Of a stretch of DNA of 64,000 bases, positions 40,368 through 48,380 are shown piece by piece (the first letter of the stretch is position 1; every line of letters begins with the position of its first letter). A model generated the notes under the pieces. It was not told the DNA's origin. It ran no database searches and worked only from the letters and a program-made list of their open reading frames with translations. The position numbers and the translations under genes are program-made. The stretch is from contig NZ_JAIXHL010000007.1 of assembly GCF_030145815.1 (NCBI RefSeq), forward strand, positions 119,970 to 183,969. Direction: 5' to 3'. This DNA is from Sphingomonas sp. GTDB lineage: Bacteria; Pseudomonadota; Alphaproteobacteria; Sphingomonadales; Sphingomonadaceae.

Positions 40368-40831
40368 TTGGCTTTGCCCTTCAGCAAGAGAATCGCGATC
40401 ACCAACGCGCCACCGAGCGAAAAGATCGCATTCCATCCAGCCAGTGACACTCCGAAAAGATCCCAGGGTGCAACGTCGCAGCGTACCACCGGCGCGTTCA
40501 TGATCCGGTCGAGCGCGCTGCCCTCTCCGCCGAAATGCGTGGCGCACTGGGTGATCCCTTCCCACCAGCCATATTCGACCCCGGCATGGAACGCGCCGAT
40601 CGCGCCGCTGACCGCGATGGCGAGCGTCGCCAACCACACCAGTGGCGTGCGCGCGGGGGCGACGACGAACGACAGCACCGCCAGCACGATCGCGGTGTAA
40701 TGCGGCCAGCGCTGCCACATGCACATTTCACACGGGAACAGGCCAAAGCCATATTGGCTGGTCAACGCGCCGCCGATCAGCGCGAGCGGGATGAGCAGGG
40801 CGAGTGCCTGAGCGGTGCGGCTGGGGGTCAT
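40364..40831 (-). CDS. DsbB-family disulfide oxidoreductase
   Basis: The 155-residue inner-membrane protein has four hydrophobic helices. The first periplasmic loop carries CEMC (Cys34, Cys37) in FPCEMCMWQRWPH, the DsbB redox pair that passes electrons to quinone. The second loop carries the Cys of GITQCATHF and VVRCDVAPW, which would reoxidise a DsbA-like partner. No dsbA lies nearby. It is coupled to coq7 by GTGA overlap, a sensible link because DsbB needs ubiquinone. The ctpA stop lies 8 bp upstream. Confidence 0.92.
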   Translation of the reverse strand: MTPSRTAQALALLIPLALIGGALTSQYGFGLFPCEMCMWQRWPHYTAIVLAVLSFVVAPARTPLVWLATLAIAVSGAIGAFHAGVEYGWWEGITQCATHFGGEGSALDRIMNAPVVRCDVAPWDLFGVSLAGWNAIFSLGGALVIAILLLKGKAK

Positions 40832-40839
40832 CGCGGATC

Positions 40840-42189
40840 TCAGCGCTTGCCGGCCTTCGCCGCGCCACCCCCGGCGACGCGCGCAGGCGCGGCGGTGCGG
40901 GCGATGGTTTGCAGCGCGTAATGGAGCTGGAAGTCCTTGATCCCCTTCTTCTCCAGCTCCTCCGGCGTGGCGGCGAAGCGCGGATCGGTCTTGGTATCTT
41001 CTTCCAGCACCGCGTTATCGACCTTGGTCTCGTTGATCAGGTGGCGGCGCAGGTCCGCCTCCCGGAACACCGGGCGGGTCTTGTAATCGGGGTCGGAAAT
41101 CTGCGGCACCGCCAGATCAGGCTCGATCCCGCCTTCCTGCACCGAGCGGCCCGAGGGGGTGTAGTAGCGCGCGGTGGTCAGGCGCAGCGCGGTGCGCGGG
41201 CCGAGCTGGAGCAGCGACTGCACCGATCCCTTGCCGAAGGTCTTTTCACCCAGCACCAGCGCGCGATGGTGATCCTGCAGTGCGCCTGCGACGATTTCGG
41301 ATGCCGATGCGGTGCCGGCATCGACCAGCACGACCAAAGGCACGCCGCGCGTCAGGTCTCCGCGGATCGCGGATTCGGCGTACCAGCGCTCGATATCGCT
41401 TTTCTCCCGCCCGCGCTGTGACACGATCTCGCCATGCGTCAGGAACGCGTCGCTGACCTCGATCGCCTGGTTGAGCAGGCCGCCGCCATTGCCGCGCAGG
41501 TCGATGACATAGCCCTTGGGCTTGCCGCCCAGCTGCTTTTCGATCTCCGCGATGCCGGCGCGCATGTCGGCAGCGGTGGTCGCACTGAAGGTGTTGATGT
41601 TGAGGATGCCGATGCCATCCTGTACCTCCCACTTCACCGCCTTTTGCACGATGGTTTCGCGGGTCAGGGTGACGTCGAACGGCTTGTCGCGACCGGGACG
41701 GACGATCCGCAGCGTGATCTTGGTGCCCGGTTGCCCGCGCATCTGGGTGATCGCTTCGTCCAGCGTGCCGCCATAGATCAGCTTGCCGTCGAGATGGGTG
41801 ATGTAATCGCCGGCCTTGATCCCGGCCTTCCACGCCGGGGTATCTTCGGTCGGGGTGATGACCTTGACCGCTCCGTCCTCCTGCGTGACCGACAGGCCGA
41901 GGCCGCCATAATTGCCGTCGGTGGCGAGGCGCAGATTGTCGAAGGCGAGCGCGTCGACATAGGAGCTGTGCGGATCGAGGCTGGCGAGCATGCCGTCGAT
42001 CGCGCCCTTGATCAGCGTCTTGTCGTCGACCTTTTCGACATAGGCAGCCTTTACGCGCGTGTAGACGTCCATGAACGCGTCAAGCTCACGATAACTCGAC
42101 GTATCGACGCTCGCCATCGCGCCGGTGGTCACGGGGATCAGCGCCAGCGCGCCGACGGCGGCGGAAACCTGGAGGAGGGGACGGATCAT
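40840..42189 (-). CDS. ctpA: Carboxy-terminal processing peptidase, S41A family
   Basis: The 449-residue periplasmic serine protease removes or trims C-termini of envelope proteins and often regulates peptidoglycan hydrolases. The signal/anchor segment is residues 1-27. A PDZ domain follows at about 85-165 (GGLGLSVTQEDGAVKVITP, AGIKAGDYITHLDG). The catalytic Ser297 is in GTASASEI and Lys320 is in EKTFGKGSVQ. ATG 42189 starts the signal sequence; an ATG at 42222 is possible but adds a charged prefix. The envC-ctpA order is common in alphaproteobacteria and points to joint control of cell separation. Confidence 0.95.
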   Translation of the reverse strand: MIRPLLQVSAAVGALALIPVTTGAMASVDTSSYRELDAFMDVYTRVKAAYVEKVDDKTLIKGAIDGMLASLDPHSSYVDALAFDNLRLATDGNYGGLGLSVTQEDGAVKVITPTEDTPAWKAGIKAGDYITHLDGKLIYGGTLDEAITQMRGQPGTKITLRIVRPGRDKPFDVTLTRETIVQKAVKWEVQDGIGILNINTFSATTAADMRAGIAEIEKQLGGKPKGYVIDLRGNGGGLLNQAIEVSDAFLTHGEIVSQRGREKSDIERWYAESAIRGDLTRGVPLVVLVDAGTASASEIVAGALQDHHRALVLGEKTFGKGSVQSLLQLGPRTALRLTTARYYTPSGRSVQEGGIEPDLAVPQISDPDYKTRPVFREADLRRHLINETKVDNAVLEEDTKTDPRFAATPEELEKKGIKDFQLHYALQTIARTAAPARVAGGGAAKAGKR

Positions 42190-42277
42190 ACGCGTTACTC
42201 TCTGAGCGGGTCTTGGCGACAAGATAGACCGGAACCGCGTGGCCGCAAAGCGGCAAGCGCGTGTCCGGCACGCGGCG

Positions 42278-43459
42278 TCAATCCAGCAGCTGGGCCAGAT
42301 CGACCGGGCGACCCTGGCGGCGCAGTTCGACGGTGATGCGCGGAGCGTTGTCCTGAGGCGCGCGGCCGAGCGGGGTGCCCTGGTTCAACGTGTCGCCAAC
42401 CTTGACCAGCACCGCGTCGAGGCCGGCGATCAGCGAGGTCCAGCCGCTGCCATGATCGACGATCACGATATTGCCATAGCGGCGGAAGCGTCCGGCATAG
42501 ATCACCCGACCGGCGGTGGGCGCGACGATCTCTGCCCCCGGTGCGGTGGCAAGGGTCAGGCCGCGCGCGCGCACGCCGGTGTCGGATAGTTCGCCAAGGC
42601 CGGTGACGACCATGCCGGCGACGGGCAGGCGATAGGGCGGTGGGCCCGAGCGCGCCGCAGCCACCGGTGCTTCGCCATCGGCGGGGCGGGGGAGCGGGCC
42701 GGGGAGCGCGGCGAGTGCGGCCCGGGTCTCGGCGGCCTCGCCCATCACGTCCATCTGATCGACCAGGTCGCGCGCTTGCTCGCCCAGCGCCAGTGCGCGG
42801 TCGGATTCGAACATCGCCTCGCGCCGGTAACCGACCGATTTGAGGCGGTGCTCGCCCTCGGCCCGGACCAGAGCGAGCCGGTCGTTCTGGAGCCGGGCGC
42901 GGCCATCGGCGAGGGTTTTCGCCGCAAGCTGCGCGCCATCGCGGAGCTGGCGGGTGCGCGCGATCTCCGCGCGGATGTCCGCAGTGCGCGCGCGCATTTC
43001 GGGGGTGACGGCGCCCAGCACCGCGCGGACATGGACGATATCGGCGGTCGATCCGGGTTGAACCAATCCCAGCACGGCGGGGCGGCGGGCGAGCGATTGC
43101 AGCGCCGCCATCAATCGAGTGATCGGCCCTTGCTGCTCGACCAGCCGGGTGCGCTGCTGTCCCAGCATCCGGTCGACCACCGCGATGCGCGCGCGCGCGG
43201 CGACGATCTCTGCTTCCGCCGCCTGAATGCTTGCGGCGATTGCGGCCTCGCGCGCGCGGGCGCGGCGGGCTTCGTCGCGTTCGGCGGCGGCGGCGCGTTG
43301 CAGCCGTTGCGCGCGGGCTTCGGCATCCTTCGCCGCTTTGCTCGCAGCGTCGAGCTGGGCGCGTTGCTCGGGCAGCGAGGGCGTCTGCGCGGGCAGCGCG
43401 GCGACGCCCACCGATGCGGTGGCGGTGATGGCCGCGATCAGGGCGATGCGGCGCATCAT
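42278..43459 (-). CDS. envC: EnvC-like murein hydrolase activator with degenerate LytM domain
   Basis: The 393-residue periplasmic protein has a signal peptide ending ALPAQ, then long Ala/Arg/Glu coiled coil (about 28-105 and 155-225), then a LytM/M23 domain (about 290-390) with IVAPTAGRVIYAGRF and NIVIVDHGSGWTSLIAGLD. The zinc ligands of active M23 enzymes are absent: the first His motif reads GLGELSD and the HxH position reads SLIAG. This fits EnvC, which activates amidases at the septum rather than cutting itself. ATGA overlap with rlmH sets the start at 43459. Confidence 0.9.
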   Translation of the reverse strand: MMRRIALIAAITATASVGVAALPAQTPSLPEQRAQLDAASKAAKDAEARAQRLQRAAAAERDEARRARAREAAIAASIQAAEAEIVAARARIAVVDRMLGQQRTRLVEQQGPITRLMAALQSLARRPAVLGLVQPGSTADIVHVRAVLGAVTPEMRARTADIRAEIARTRQLRDGAQLAAKTLADGRARLQNDRLALVRAEGEHRLKSVGYRREAMFESDRALALGEQARDLVDQMDVMGEAAETRAALAALPGPLPRPADGEAPVAAARSGPPPYRLPVAGMVVTGLGELSDTGVRARGLTLATAPGAEIVAPTAGRVIYAGRFRRYGNIVIVDHGSGWTSLIAGLDAVLVKVGDTLNQGTPLGRAPQDNAPRITVELRRQGRPVDLAQLLD

Positions 43460-43878
43460 CCCTCGCGATGATAAGGGTGGTTGGCGAGGATGCTGGTCGC
43501 GCGCCAGAGCTGTTCAGCGAGCATCGCGCGCGCCAGCATGTGCGGCCAGGTCGCGCGGCCATAGGAGATCAGCAGATCGGCCTGCGCGCGGGCATCGTCG
43601 TCGAAGCCATCGGCGGCACCGATCAGGAAGCGGGTTTCGCGCACGCCGTCCTCACGCCACGCCTGGATGCGTTCGGCGAACACACGCGAGGGAATGTTTT
43701 CACCCTTTTCGTCGAGCATCACGATGCGCGTACCGGGTTCGATCGCCGGCATCTTGCCGCCCGTGTCGGGCAGTTCGGTGACGCGGGTGGGCAGGGTCAC
43801 CCGCTTCAGATAGCGATCGACCAGCTCGGCCTCCGGGCTGCGGCCGATCCGCCCGCGGGCGACGATATGCAGCAGCAT
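43456..43878 (-). CDS. rlmH: 23S rRNA (pseudouridine1915-N3)-methyltransferase
   Basis: RlmH methylates pseudouridine 1915 of helix 69 in 23S rRNA. The 140-residue SPOUT protein has the deep-knot motifs VMLDEKGENIPSRVFAERI, FLIGAADGF (usual G-G-A-D-G) and the C-terminal ILANHPYHREG. It stands after rsfS, separated by 10 bp, and overlaps envC by ATGA. The nadD-rsfS-rlmH order is conserved in many bacteria. Confidence 0.96.
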   Translation of the reverse strand: MLLHIVARGRIGRSPEAELVDRYLKRVTLPTRVTELPDTGGKMPAIEPGTRIVMLDEKGENIPSRVFAERIQAWREDGVRETRFLIGAADGFDDDARAQADLLISYGRATWPHMLARAMLAEQLWRATSILANHPYHREG

Positions 43879-43888
43879 ATCGGAAGGA

Positions 43889-44290
43889 TCACGCGGTGCC
43901 GGCGGGTGCGCTGTCGCCGAATGCCCACATGCGTTCGAGATTGTAGAAGGTGCGGACCTCCGGGCGGAACAGGTGGACGATCACATCGCCCGCGTCGATC
44001 AGCACCCAGTCGGCGGTCGGCAGACCCTCGACGCGCGGGCTCTGGCCGCGCTCGGCCTTGATCTTCTCGGCCAGCTTCTGCGCCATCGATGCGATCTGGC
44101 GGGTCGAGCGACCGCTCGCCACGACCATATAGTCGGCGATGCTGCTCTTCCCCGCGAGCGGGATCGAGACGGTTTCGACCGCCTGATCGTCGTCGAGCGA
44201 GGTCAGGACCAGTCGATGCAGCGCCTCAGCATCCGGGGCGACGGTGCCGCTGGTGGCCGGGGTGGCATCGAGGTGAGGGGAAGCGGGCAA
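43889..44290 (-). CDS. rsfS: Ribosomal silencing factor RsfS
   Basis: RsfS binds ribosomal protein uL14 and blocks subunit joining when translation must slow. The core is LVLTSLDDDQAVETVSIPLAGKSSIADYMVVASGRSTRQIASM and GLPTADWVLIDAGDVIVHLFRPEVRTFYNLERMW. The start is set at TTG 44290, because AGGAG lies 5 bases before it and it clears the nadD stop at 44304. An in-frame ATG at 44338 would overlap nadD by 35 bp. The product is about 133 residues. The short unstructured Pro/Ala N-terminal tail and C-terminal tail are extra. Confidence 0.93.
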   Translation of the reverse strand: MPASPHLDATPATSGTVAPDAEALHRLVLTSLDDDQAVETVSIPLAGKSSIADYMVVASGRSTRQIASMAQKLAEKIKAERGQSPRVEGLPTADWVLIDAGDVIVHLFRPEVRTFYNLERMWAFGDSAPAGTA

Positions 44291-44303
44291 GGGGACTCCT
44301 GGG

Positions 44304-44924
44304 TTAGTGCGGGTCGGAAGTGGGTGGCGTGCGGCCACGGGAAAATCTCCGGTGCCAGCCGGGATCGGCGGCGCGCAGGCGGGTCGCCGAAGTCGGGTCG
44401 GGGCGGAAGCGCAACAGCACCAGGGCCGGCAAACTCCACTTCGTCCAAGTCTTCGCCTGGCGTGCGGGCCGCACGAAACGCCGCAGCCAGCTCATAGCGG
44501 GGCTCGCATGAGCAGCACGATCATAGCCCGGACGCGCGATCACCGCAATCGGAACCTGTCGCGCGATCCTTCGCCAGCCGCGCCACTGGTCGAACTGCGC
44601 CAGATTGTCGCCACCCATCAGCCAGATGAACTGGTGCTTGGGATAGAGGCGTGGCAGCTTGGTCAGCGTGTCGACGGTGTAGCGGGTCTTGAGCCGTTTC
44701 TCGACCGCCGTTGGTCGGATCGGCGCATGCCGGGCCATCGCGCGTGCCGACGCCATCCGCGCGGCGAACGGGGCCATGCCCTTCGCCTCTTTCAGCGGAT
44801 TGCCGGGCGACACCATCCACCACACTTCGTCCAGCTCCAGCGCGCGCAGGGCGTGAAGCGAAATCGCGCGGTGGCCGCGATGCGCGGGATTGAACGACCC
44901 GCCGAGGATGCCGATGCGTTTCAA
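44304..44924 (-). CDS. nadD: Nicotinate-nucleotide adenylyltransferase
   Basis: NadD joins nicotinate mononucleotide and ATP to deamido-NAD, a step essential for NAD synthesis. The 206-residue protein has GILGGSFNPAHRGHRAIS (HxGH motif), SPGNPLK, RYTVDTL and LMGGDNLAQFDQWRGW. The translation start is TTG 44924 (LKRIGILGG), overlapping the toxin stop codon as TTGA. An upstream in-frame ATG at 45032 would run through most of the toxin gene and add sequence unlike the family. A rare TTG start plus coupling to a toxin gene is notable for an essential enzyme. Confidence 0.93.
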   Translation of the reverse strand: MKRIGILGGSFNPAHRGHRAISLHALRALELDEVWWMVSPGNPLKEAKGMAPFAARMASARAMARHAPIRPTAVEKRLKTRYTVDTLTKLPRLYPKHQFIWLMGGDNLAQFDQWRGWRRIARQVPIAVIARPGYDRAAHASPAMSWLRRFVRPARQAKTWTKWSLPALVLLRFRPDPTSATRLRAADPGWHRRFSRGRTPPTSDPH

Positions 44925-45208
44925 GAGCGGCGGGGCCGCCAGTCGCGCTTGGCGTGCTGCAAGCGCAAGATCTCGACGCCGTTGGCGATCGGTCGATACA
45001 GCAGCACATAGTCGGTGCGCTGAACAAGCCATTTGCGGACCGAGCCGTCGAGGATCGGTCCGGCCTGCGGATACTCTGCCAGAAAGCGACCTGCCGCCAA
45101 TGCAGCCCGGCCGACGCGATAGGCATAGTCTGGGCTCAGCTGGGAAAACTCATCGTCGAGCGCTGCCAGATCGGCCTGCGCTTCGCGCGTCCACTCAGCT
45201 TTGTTCAT
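44921..45208 (-). CDS. ParE/RelE-family toxin
   Basis: The 95-residue protein fits the type II RelE/ParE fold: WTREAQADLAALDDEFSQLSPDYAYRVGRAALAAGRFLAEYP, then AGPILDGSVRKWLVQRTDYVLLYRPIANGVEILRLQHAKRDW. The C-terminal LRLQHAKRDW is the usual end of ParE toxins. ParE poisons gyrase, and RelE cuts mRNA at the ribosome; which of these applies is open. It is preceded by an antitoxin gene (ATGA overlap) and followed by nadD (TTGA overlap), so toxin and nadD are translated from one message. Confidence 0.9.
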   Translation of the reverse strand: MNKAEWTREAQADLAALDDEFSQLSPDYAYRVGRAALAAGRFLAEYPQAGPILDGSVRKWLVQRTDYVLLYRPIANGVEILRLQHAKRDWRPRRS

Positions 45209-45462
45209 TCTGCGGCGGCGGCTTGGCGATGGCGTGCCTCAAACCACGCTTCCATCTCTTCCTGGCTAATCAGCTCGCCGCGATCGGCCGAATCGATCCC
45301 TGCCTGGATAAATGCGTGGAATTCCTGTTCTTCCGCGACATAGCGTTCCACTGCCTTCGCAACGACCCATGCCCGCGATCTGTCCAACCGCTCAGCGAGC
45401 CGATCGAGTTCCGATAGCGTCTCCACGTCGAGTCGCGCCGTCACAACTGAGGTCTTGCTCAT
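45205..45462 (-). CDS. Ribbon-helix-helix antitoxin (CopG/ParD-like)
   Basis: The 85-residue protein starts with a ribbon-helix-helix DNA-binding unit, VVTARLDVETLSELDRLAERLDRSRAWVVAKAVERYVAEE (6-45). An acidic C-terminal helix (about 46-85, ending EEMEAWFEARHRQAAAAE) would wrap the toxin. It overlaps the toxin gene by ATGA. The DNA just upstream carries three 9-bp-spaced half-sites (45463-45486), as expected for autorepression. The pair lies between proA and nadD inside a core operon. Confidence 0.9.
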   Translation of the reverse strand: MSKTSVVTARLDVETLSELDRLAERLDRSRAWVVAKAVERYVAEEQEFHAFIQAGIDSADRGELISQEEMEAWFEARHRQAAAAE

Positions 45463-45486
45463 GTATGCAATGTATACAAAGAATAC
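45463..45486. promoter_or_regulatory. Three 9-bp-spaced half-sites before the antitoxin gene
   Basis: GTATGC (45463), GTATAC (45472) and GAATAC (45481) occur at an exact 9-bp period, and the middle one is inside the palindrome TGTATACA (45471-45478). The block is AT-rich against a GC-rich background and abuts the antitoxin ATG. It is a likely operator for the RHH antitoxin and may contain the promoter, giving a leaderless or nearly leaderless message. The proA stop lies 7 bp away. Confidence 0.55.
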
Positions 45487-45493
45487 GCAGGGT

Positions 45494-46750
45494 TCAAGGA
45501 CGCGCCTGCCCGCTCCCCCGAACCACCCATTTATAGGTCGTCAGTCCCTCCAGCGCGACCGGGCCGCGGGCGTGGAGGCGGCCGGTCGCGATGCCGATTT
45601 CCGCGCCCAGCCCGAACTCGCCGCCATCGGCGAACTGGGTCGAGGCGTTCCACATCACGATTGCGCTGTCGACGCCATTGAGGAAGCGTTCGGCGGTTGA
45701 CGCGTCCTCGGTCACGATTGCGTCGGTATGGTGGCTGGAATGACGGGCGATATGCGCCATCGCACCCTCGACCCCGTCGACCAGCGCGATCGAGAGGATC
45801 GAATCGAGATATTCGGTGTCCCAATCCTCCGCATTCGCTGCGACCGCGCGTGGCTCGATTGCGCGGATATCGGCATCGCCGCGCAGCTCGCAGCCGGTGT
45901 CTGCGAGCGCGGACAGGATCGGCGCGGGATCCGCGAAGCCGCGGTCGATCAGCAGCGTCTCGGTCGCGCCGCAAATGCCCGTGCGGCGCATCTTGGCGTT
46001 GACCGCCAGTGTGACTGCCATCGCCGGGTCGGCGGCACGGTCAATGTAAGTGTGGCAGATGCCGTCGAGATGCGCGAGCACAGGGACGCGGGCTTCTTCC
46101 TGCACGCGGGCGACCAGGCTCTTGCCGCCGCGCGGGACGATCAGGTCGATCGCGCCATCCGCCTTGAGCATCGCGCCGACCGCCGCGCGATCGGTCGTGG
46201 GCACGAGCTGTACCGCATCGGCGGGCAGGCCCGCTTCGGTCAGGCCGCGCGCAAACGCGGCGTGGATCGCGCGATTGCTGTGCGCTGCTTCGGAGCCGCC
46301 GCGCAGGATCGCGGCATTGCCGCTCATCACGCAGAGCGCCGCCGCATCCGCGGTCACATTGGGGCGGCTTTCATAGATGATGCCGATCACCCCGATCGGC
46401 ACGCGCACGCGGCTGAGCTTGAGGCCGTTGGGGCGTTCGCTGGCGTCGATCACCGCGCCGACCGGATCGGTCAGTGCCGCCACTGCCTCAACCCCCGCCG
46501 CCGCGCCTTCCAGCCGCGCAGGATCAAGCCGCAGCCGATCGAGCAATGCGCCCGACAGCCCGTTCGCGGCGCCCGCCTCGACGTCGCGTTTGTTGGCGAT
46601 CAGGATCGCCTCGGAATCTGCCCGGATCGCTGCTGCGGCGGCGCGCAGCCCGGCGGCCTTGGCAGCGGTCGGCAGGCCGGCGAGCAACGTTGCGGCAGTG
46701 CGGGCGCGGGTGCCCATGTCGGCGATCAGTGTCTGCGCATCCTGTTCCAT
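45494..46750 (-). CDS. proA: Gamma-glutamyl phosphate reductase
   Basis: ProA reduces gamma-glutamyl phosphate with NADPH to glutamate semialdehyde in proline synthesis. The 418-residue aldehyde-dehydrogenase-like enzyme shows [38 protein letters not shown] and the catalytic Cys in [15 protein letters not shown], with [13 protein letters not shown] late and [23 protein letters not shown] at the end. It is the first gene of the long operon with nadD, an order (proA-nadD-rsfS-rlmH) seen in many proteobacteria; proB is not adjacent. It diverges from the DUF3667 gene across 63 bp. Confidence 0.97.
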   Translation of the reverse strand: MEQDAQTLIADMGTRARTAATLLAGLPTAAKAAGLRAAAAAIRADSEAILIANKRDVEAGAANGLSGALLDRLRLDPARLEGAAAGVEAVAALTDPVGAVIDASERPNGLKLSRVRVPIGVIGIIYESRPNVTADAAALCVMSGNAAILRGGSEAAHSNRAIHAAFARGLTEAGLPADAVQLVPTTDRAAVGAMLKADGAIDLIVPRGGKSLVARVQEEARVPVLAHLDGICHTYIDRAADPAMAVTLAVNAKMRRTGICGATETLLIDRGFADPAPILSALADTGCELRGDADIRAIEPRAVAANAEDWDTEYLDSILSIALVDGVEGAMAHIARHSSHHTDAIVTEDASTAERFLNGVDSAIVMWNASTQFADGGEFGLGAEIGIATGRLHARGPVALEGLTTYKWVVRGSGQARP

Positions 46751-46813
46751 GTTGCCGGGCTAGCATGCTGCACCTGCAAAGTCCCTATCGCGCGGTCTTT
46801 TCCAAGCTGATAG

Positions 46814-47878
46814 ATGAGCTTCATGGGGGAATTCGACGCAGCCGGGGATCTGGTCACGGGGACATTGCTCGGCCGTGCGGTCGAGCGATCGGGCGCGCAT
46901 GGCGACGATAGCCATGGTGGCATCTGCCTGAATTGCGGGACCGAGTTGCTCGGCCCGCATTGTCACCGCTGCGGTCAGGTCGGGCATGTTCACCGCACGA
47001 TCGGTGCGATCTGGCATGAAATCCTCCACGGCGTCGTCCATTTCGAGGGGAAGCTGTGGAACACGCTTCCGCTGCTGACCTTCCGTCCCGGCGAGTTGAC
47101 GCGCCGATACATCTTTGGCGAGCGCGCGCATTTCGTGTCGCCGATGGCGATGTTCCTGTTCTCGGTCTTTACGATGTTCGCGGTGCTGCAGATCATGGGC
47201 GTGTCGCCACCGGCCGAGGTCGGCAGCACGGCGCAGTTTGAACAGGGCCTGCAGTTTGCGCGCAACAATACGCAGGAAGCGCTGGCCGATGCACGGGAAG
47301 CGCGAGCGACTGCCGAGCCGGGGAGCGAGCGCGCGGCGAAGCTCGATGCGAAGATTGCGAAGCTGTCGACCGACCTTGCCGAGCTCAACCGGATTCCGAC
47401 CACGCTGAGCGGGCGGACCGGATTGCCCTCCGGCTTCACGACCGGGTGGAAGCGGCTCGACAAAGGGCTCGCGAAGATGGAGAAGAACCCCGGCCTCGCG
47501 CTCTACAAGCTGCAGACCAACAGCTACAAGTTCAGCTGGGCACTGATCCCGCTGTCGATCCCATTCGTTTGGCTGATGTTCGCATGGCGGCGGCAATATC
47601 GCGGCTATGACCATGCGGTCTTCGTCACCTATTCGCTCGCCTTCATGTCGCTGTTGTTTATTGCGCTGATGATCGGTTCCGCCCTGGGCGTGCCGGAGGA
47701 CGCCATCGCGACGATCGCGGTGTTCGCGCCGCCGATACACATCTTTTTCCAGCTCAAGGGCGCCTATCGCCAGCCCGCCTGGAAGGCGCTGTTGCGCACC
47801 TTCGCGCTGCTGATCTTCATCAGCATCATCGTCACGCTATTCGGGTTGTTGCTGCTGGGGCTCGGCCTGCTGGGCTGA
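46814..47878 (+). CDS. DUF3667 membrane protein with zinc ribbon
   Basis: The 354-residue protein starts with a cytoplasmic zinc-ribbon CLNCGTELLGPHCHRCGQ (Cys at about 38, 41, 49 and 52). A conserved FEGKLWNTLPLLTFRPGELTRRYIFGERAHFVSPMAMFLF, a membrane helix, a coiled-coil-like periplasmic or cytoplasmic loop of about 110 residues, and three further helices follow. This is the DUF3667 layout, common in sphingomonads and Bacteroidetes, without established role. The ATG at 46814 lies within a short gap divergent from proA. The stop is 4 bp from the convergent gene. Confidence 0.88.
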   Translation: MSFMGEFDAAGDLVTGTLLGRAVERSGAHGDDSHGGICLNCGTELLGPHCHRCGQVGHVHRTIGAIWHEILHGVVHFEGKLWNTLPLLTFRPGELTRRYIFGERAHFVSPMAMFLFSVFTMFAVLQIMGVSPPAEVGSTAQFEQGLQFARNNTQEALADAREARATAEPGSERAAKLDAKIAKLSTDLAELNRIPTTLSGRTGLPSGFTTGWKRLDKGLAKMEKNPGLALYKLQTNSYKFSWALIPLSIPFVWLMFAWRRQYRGYDHAVFVTYSLAFMSLLFIALMIGSALGVPEDAIATIAVFAPPIHIFFQLKGAYRQPAWKALLRTFALLIFISIIVTLFGLLLLGLGLLG

Positions 47879-47881
47879 AGC

Positions 47882-48256
47882 TCAGCCTTTGCAGGGGAAG
47901 CGCTTCTTCATCATCGCGTAAAAGGCGGTCTTCACGCTCATGTTGCGCTTGGCGGCGGGGATCGCCTCAAACTCGGCCATGAGTTCGTTGCTGCCGATCT
48001 TGGCCTTGCCCTTGGGCGGAGGGCAACTGTGCGGGGCGCGGCCCGCCGCCTTGGCGCTGGCCAGATCGCTGCGATAGGCGTCCGACGCGCGTTCGACCTC
48101 GGTCCGCAGCAATTTGATGTCCGACGAGCCGATGGCGAGAAAGCCTTTGGCCTTGAGCGCATTCGCCTTGGCCAGAAACTCGGCGACGCTCATCGCCTGT
48201 GCGCTTGCGGGAAGTACCAACGCTGCACTCGCAACCACTGCCAGAATCGTCCGCAT
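47882..48256 (-). CDS. Small secreted protein of unknown function
   Basis: The 124-residue product has a signal peptide MRTILAVVASAALVLPASAQA. The mature chain is helical, MSVAEFLAKANALKAKGFLAIGSSDIKLLRTEVERASDAY. Two cysteines (SCPPPKG and RFPCKG at the very end) would form a disulfide. The spacing CPP ... MSVKTAF ... FPC has a weak likeness to Rap1a/Tai-type periplasmic proteins, but this is not enough for a name. GGGAGG precedes the ATG at 48256. It diverges from hscC across 124 bp. Confidence 0.75.
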   Translation of the reverse strand: MRTILAVVASAALVLPASAQAMSVAEFLAKANALKAKGFLAIGSSDIKLLRTEVERASDAYRSDLASAKAAGRAPHSCPPPKGKAKIGSNELMAEFEAIPAAKRNMSVKTAFYAMMKKRFPCKG

Positions 48257-48380
48257 CCACACCCTCCCGTGATCCGGTGAAACAACACGACAAATCGCTT
48301 GAACGCCATATGAATTCGCCCGCTTCACAGGCGCGCGTCGCCCGCTAGAGTCGCGGCGATTCGACGGGGGACCCAGTAAC

